NCBI GenBank assembly: GCA_023387755.1
Contig: JAEWHO010000008.1
Location: 1-7,864 of the forward strand
Origin: Actinomycetes bacterium
GTDB taxonomy: Bacteria > Actinomycetota > Actinomycetes > Actinomycetales > Actinomycetaceae
Length of the DNA stretch: 7,864 nucleotides
Direction of reading: 5' to 3'
Each line of letters opens with the position of its first letter. Positions within the stretch are counted from its first letter, which is position 1. The position numbers and the translations under genes are program-made. The notes under the pieces are model-generated. The model was given only the letters and a program-made list of their open reading frames with translations. It was not told where the DNA came from and searched no databases. Shown in pieces: positions 5,701 through 7,864 of this stretch.

Positions 5701-7864
5701 ATGACAACTGGTTTAACGGCCGCGCAAGTGCGCGAGCGCATAGAGCGGGGGCAGACCAATAGGGCTCCAGCCCCACAGGGCCGCAGTATTACAGATATTC
5801 TCCGCGCCAACATTTTTACGGTATTTAACGGTATTCTGGCGGCCGCCGCGGCGGTCGTCCTGATAGTCGGGCAATGGCAGGATGCCGTCTTCGTTATCGT
5901 TCTGGTGGTCAATACCCTCATCGGTACGGTGGCCGAAATCCGCGCCAAACGGGTCCTGGACTCGGTGGCCATCGTCGACGCGCCGGTGGCGCGCGTCATC
6001 CGTGACGGGCGGCGCACTGAGATCCCAGCCGAAGAGGTCGTCCTCGATGACGTCCTCGAACTTGGCCTCGGCGATCAGGTTCCGGTCGATGCCGAGGTCA
6101 TCGACACGCAAGGTATCCGCCTGGACGAATCGATCCTCACCGGGGAATCTGAACCCCAGGTGAAGCAGGCGGGAGATCAGGTGTTGTCCGGCTCTAGCGT
6201 CGTCGCTGGGAGCGCGACCGTGCGAGCCTGCGCCGTCGGGGCGGATTCTTACGCCAACACTCTGGCTGCGCATGTGCGCCGCTATCGCAAGGTCCACAGC
6301 GAACTGGCGGCCGGAATTGACTATATCCTCACCCGCCTGTCCTGGGTGATCCTGCCCCTGGCCCTGTTGGTCATGTGGGCGCAGATGCGCGCCAGTGAGG
6401 GCGGGGACTGGCGCGTGGCCGCAGTCTTGGCGGTGGCCGCCGTCGTGGGCATGATCCCCCAAGGCTTAGTGCTGCTCACGTCCATGAACTTCGCCGTAGC
6501 TGGAGCTACTCTGGCTCGCCGCGGCGCTATCGTGCAGGAACTTCCCGCCGTCGAGGTGCTCGCCCGCGTGGACACCCTCTGCCTGGACAAAACCGGTACC
6601 CTCACCACCGGCCATATGCAGGTGCGAGAGATTGACGACGGCGGTACGGCGCTCACACCGGTAGAGTGGGCGGCCCTGCACCTTCTGAGCGCTGACCGCG
6701 CTAATGCCACCGCAGCCGCCATTGACGACTATGTCAGCACCCAGGACGTGCCGGCGAATGTCACGGCCGGGGATGTCGACCCCTTCGATTCGGCGAAGAA
6801 ATACGGGGCCGTCCAGGTGGAGGGAGTCCACTACGCGCTGGGGGCACCGGATGTTTTGCTCGCGGCAGACAAAGCTGAGCAGGCCCGGCAGATCGCGACC
6901 ACCGGCAGCCGGGTGGTTGCCTTCGCTTCCGGGCCGGATAAGGACTCTCTACAGGCGCGGGCCCTGGTGGTGATTGGCGAGGAGATCCGCTCCGATGCTA
7001 AGGAGACCTTCGCATACCTAGCTGAGCAGGGGATTCGGCTACTCGTGATCTCCGGGGACCACCCGGCCACCGCCGGGGCAGTGGCAGCACATGTGGGAAT
7101 CGCTGGGGGAGAGCCACGGATCGGGGACGCTCGTGACCTGCCTAAGGACCCGGATGCACTAGCTGATGCGCTCGATGAGATTGACGTGCTCGGGCGCGTT
7201 ACCCCGGAACAAAAACGCGATATCGTCCTTGCTCAGCAGGCCAGCGGGCACGTGGTCGGGATGACCGGCGATGGAGTGAATGACGCAATGGCGCTTAAAG
7301 AAGCCGATCTCGGTATCGCCATGGACAACGGGGCCGGTGCTACCAAAGCTGTGGCCCGCCTGGTGTTGTTATCCGGGAAGTTCGGCGTGCTGCCCCACGT
7401 GCTCGCGGAGGGACGCCGCGTGATGGCGAATATGGAGCGGGTATCCGTCCTGTTCCTTACCAAAACCACCTATGCGATCGTGTTGGCTCTGGTCACCTCG
7501 ACGGTGGCGCTGCGCTACCCCTTCCTGCCACGTCACCTCACCGTTATCGGTTCGCTATCGATTGGCATTCCGGCCTTTATCCTCGCACTCGCCCCGAATA
7601 CGCGCCGCTATCGGGCCGGTTTCTTACGCCGGGTTCTTAGGCAGGCGATACCAGCTGGGCTGGTGGTGGCTATCGCGGTGATTGTAGCGCAGGCCCTCGC
7701 CGTGACCGGCTGGGTGGCCCTCGATGCCACCGAGAGCTATACGGTCACGATGCTGACGGCGCTGATTATTGCGCTCGCCCTGCTCGCCACTTTCTGCCGG
7801 CCCCTCTTTGTGCGCGGCGGATGGCCAGGCTGGCGGGCGGGATTACTTGCCGCGATGGTAGGGC
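5701..7864 (+). CDS. ctpE: CtpE-type cation-transporting P-type ATPase, C-terminally cut by the window
   Basis: A membrane pump that moves a cation using a phosphoaspartate intermediate. The 721 codons visible have no stop; the related CtpE of Mycobacterium, reported to act in Ca2+ uptake, is roughly 800 residues, so the last spans lie outside. Order: short N-terminal region, spans at 38-57 and 61-80, actuator domain with TGES (147-150), spans at about 208-228 and 240-262 with PQGL (253-256), phosphorylation motif DKTGT (296-300, D296), nucleotide domain with SAKKYGA (364-370), SGD (451-453), hinge TGDGVND (522-528), and later spans near 581-605, 612-636, 647-670 and 681-699. IGIPAFILALAPN (621-633) is typical of the CtpE group. 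There are no N-terminal CxxC metal-binding domains, which argues against a Cu or Zn pump. ATG 5701 is chosen because LTAAQV follows as in relatives; in-frame ATGs at 5662 and 5635 are possible but less likely. The ion is inferred, not shown. Confidence 0.92.
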   Translation, partial: MTTGLTAAQVRERIERGQTNRAPAPQGRSITDILRANIFTVFNGILAAAAAVVLIVGQWQDAVFVIVLVVNTLIGTVAEIRAKRVLDSVAIVDAPVARVIRDGRRTEIPAEEVVLDDVLELGLGDQVPVDAEVIDTQGIRLDESILTGESEPQVKQAGDQVLSGSSVVAGSATVRACAVGADSYANTLAAHVRRYRKVHSELAAGIDYILTRLSWVILPLALLVMWAQMRASEGGDWRVAAVLAVAAVVGMIPQGLVLLTSMNFAVAGATLARRGAIVQELPAVEVLARVDTLCLDKTGTLTTGHMQVREIDDGGTALTPVEWAALHLLSADRANATAAAIDDYVSTQDVPANVTAGDVDPFDSAKKYGAVQVEGVHYALGAPDVLLAADKAEQARQIATTGSRVVAFASGPDKDSLQARALVVIGEEIRSDAKETFAYLAEQGIRLLVISGDHPATAGAVAAHVGIAGGEPRIGDARDLPKDPDALADALDEIDVLGRVTPEQKRDIVLAQQASGHVVGMTGDGVNDAMALKEADLGIAMDNGAGATKAVARLVLLSGKFGVLPHVLAEGRRVMANMERVSVLFLTKTTYAIVLALVTSTVALRYPFLPRHLTVIGSLSIGIPAFILALAPNTRRYRAGFLRRVLRQAIPAGLVVAIAVIVAQALAVTGWVALDATESYTVTMLTALIIALALLATFCRPLFVRGGWPGWRAGLLAAMVG

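Noticed and set aside
5713..6462. A 249-codon open frame on the minus strand opposite the ATPase gene
   Set aside because: Rich in D, H, R and Q with no recognisable motif. The plus-strand frame encodes TGES, DKTGT and the other P-type ATPase motifs.

Overview
The window is a stretch of chromosomal housekeeping sequence from a fairly GC-rich Gram-positive bacterium, most likely an actinobacterium of the Actinomyces/Trueperella/Arcanobacterium kind. Reasons: GTG starts, G/C-rich third codon positions, a UvrB with the GATGTGKS P-loop, an actinobacterial TerC, a CtpE-type P-type ATPase, and two genes that appear to begin at the first base of their transcript. No species can be named from this sequence alone. 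There is no insertion sequence, phage gene, CRISPR array, tRNA or rRNA.

Layout. Positions 1-85 hold a short upstream region with a promoter placed so that coaE (86-682, dephospho-CoA kinase, last step of coenzyme A synthesis) would be translated from a leaderless mRNA. The 212-base gap 683-894 is not empty. It carries a well-formed yybP-ykoY (manganese) riboswitch aptamer (about 697-779) with a plausible own promoter at 665-693. A GC-rich hairpin (813-839) and a hairpin that would cover the ribosome binding site of the next gene (863-888) follow. That gene is a TerC-family membrane protein (895-1908), a family that exports Mn2+ and is a classic target of this riboswitch. After 39 bases comes uvrB (1948-4041, nucleotide excision repair), and then, with a 4-base stop/start overlap, a RarD-like EamA transporter (4038-4964). 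The terC-uvrB-rarD block looks like one transcription unit, with the riboswitch at its head.

On the minus strand, ending 5 bases from the transporter stop, lies a metallo-beta-lactamase-fold (glyoxalase II-like) hydrolase (4970-5608). It diverges from a CtpE-type cation-transporting P-type ATPase (5701 to the window end, incomplete at its C terminus). The 92-base divergent region contains a direct repeat, a perfect 10-base palindrome and a -10-like hexamer that suggests a second leaderless start.

The genes share two themes: divalent-cation handling (Mn2+-sensing RNA, TerC exporter, CtpE ATPase) and DNA repair (uvrB). The most informative non-coding element is the manganese riboswitch. It belongs to a known class. 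What deserves checking is its expression platform and whether uvrB and the transporter feel the manganese signal. I found no convincing evidence of an entirely new system.
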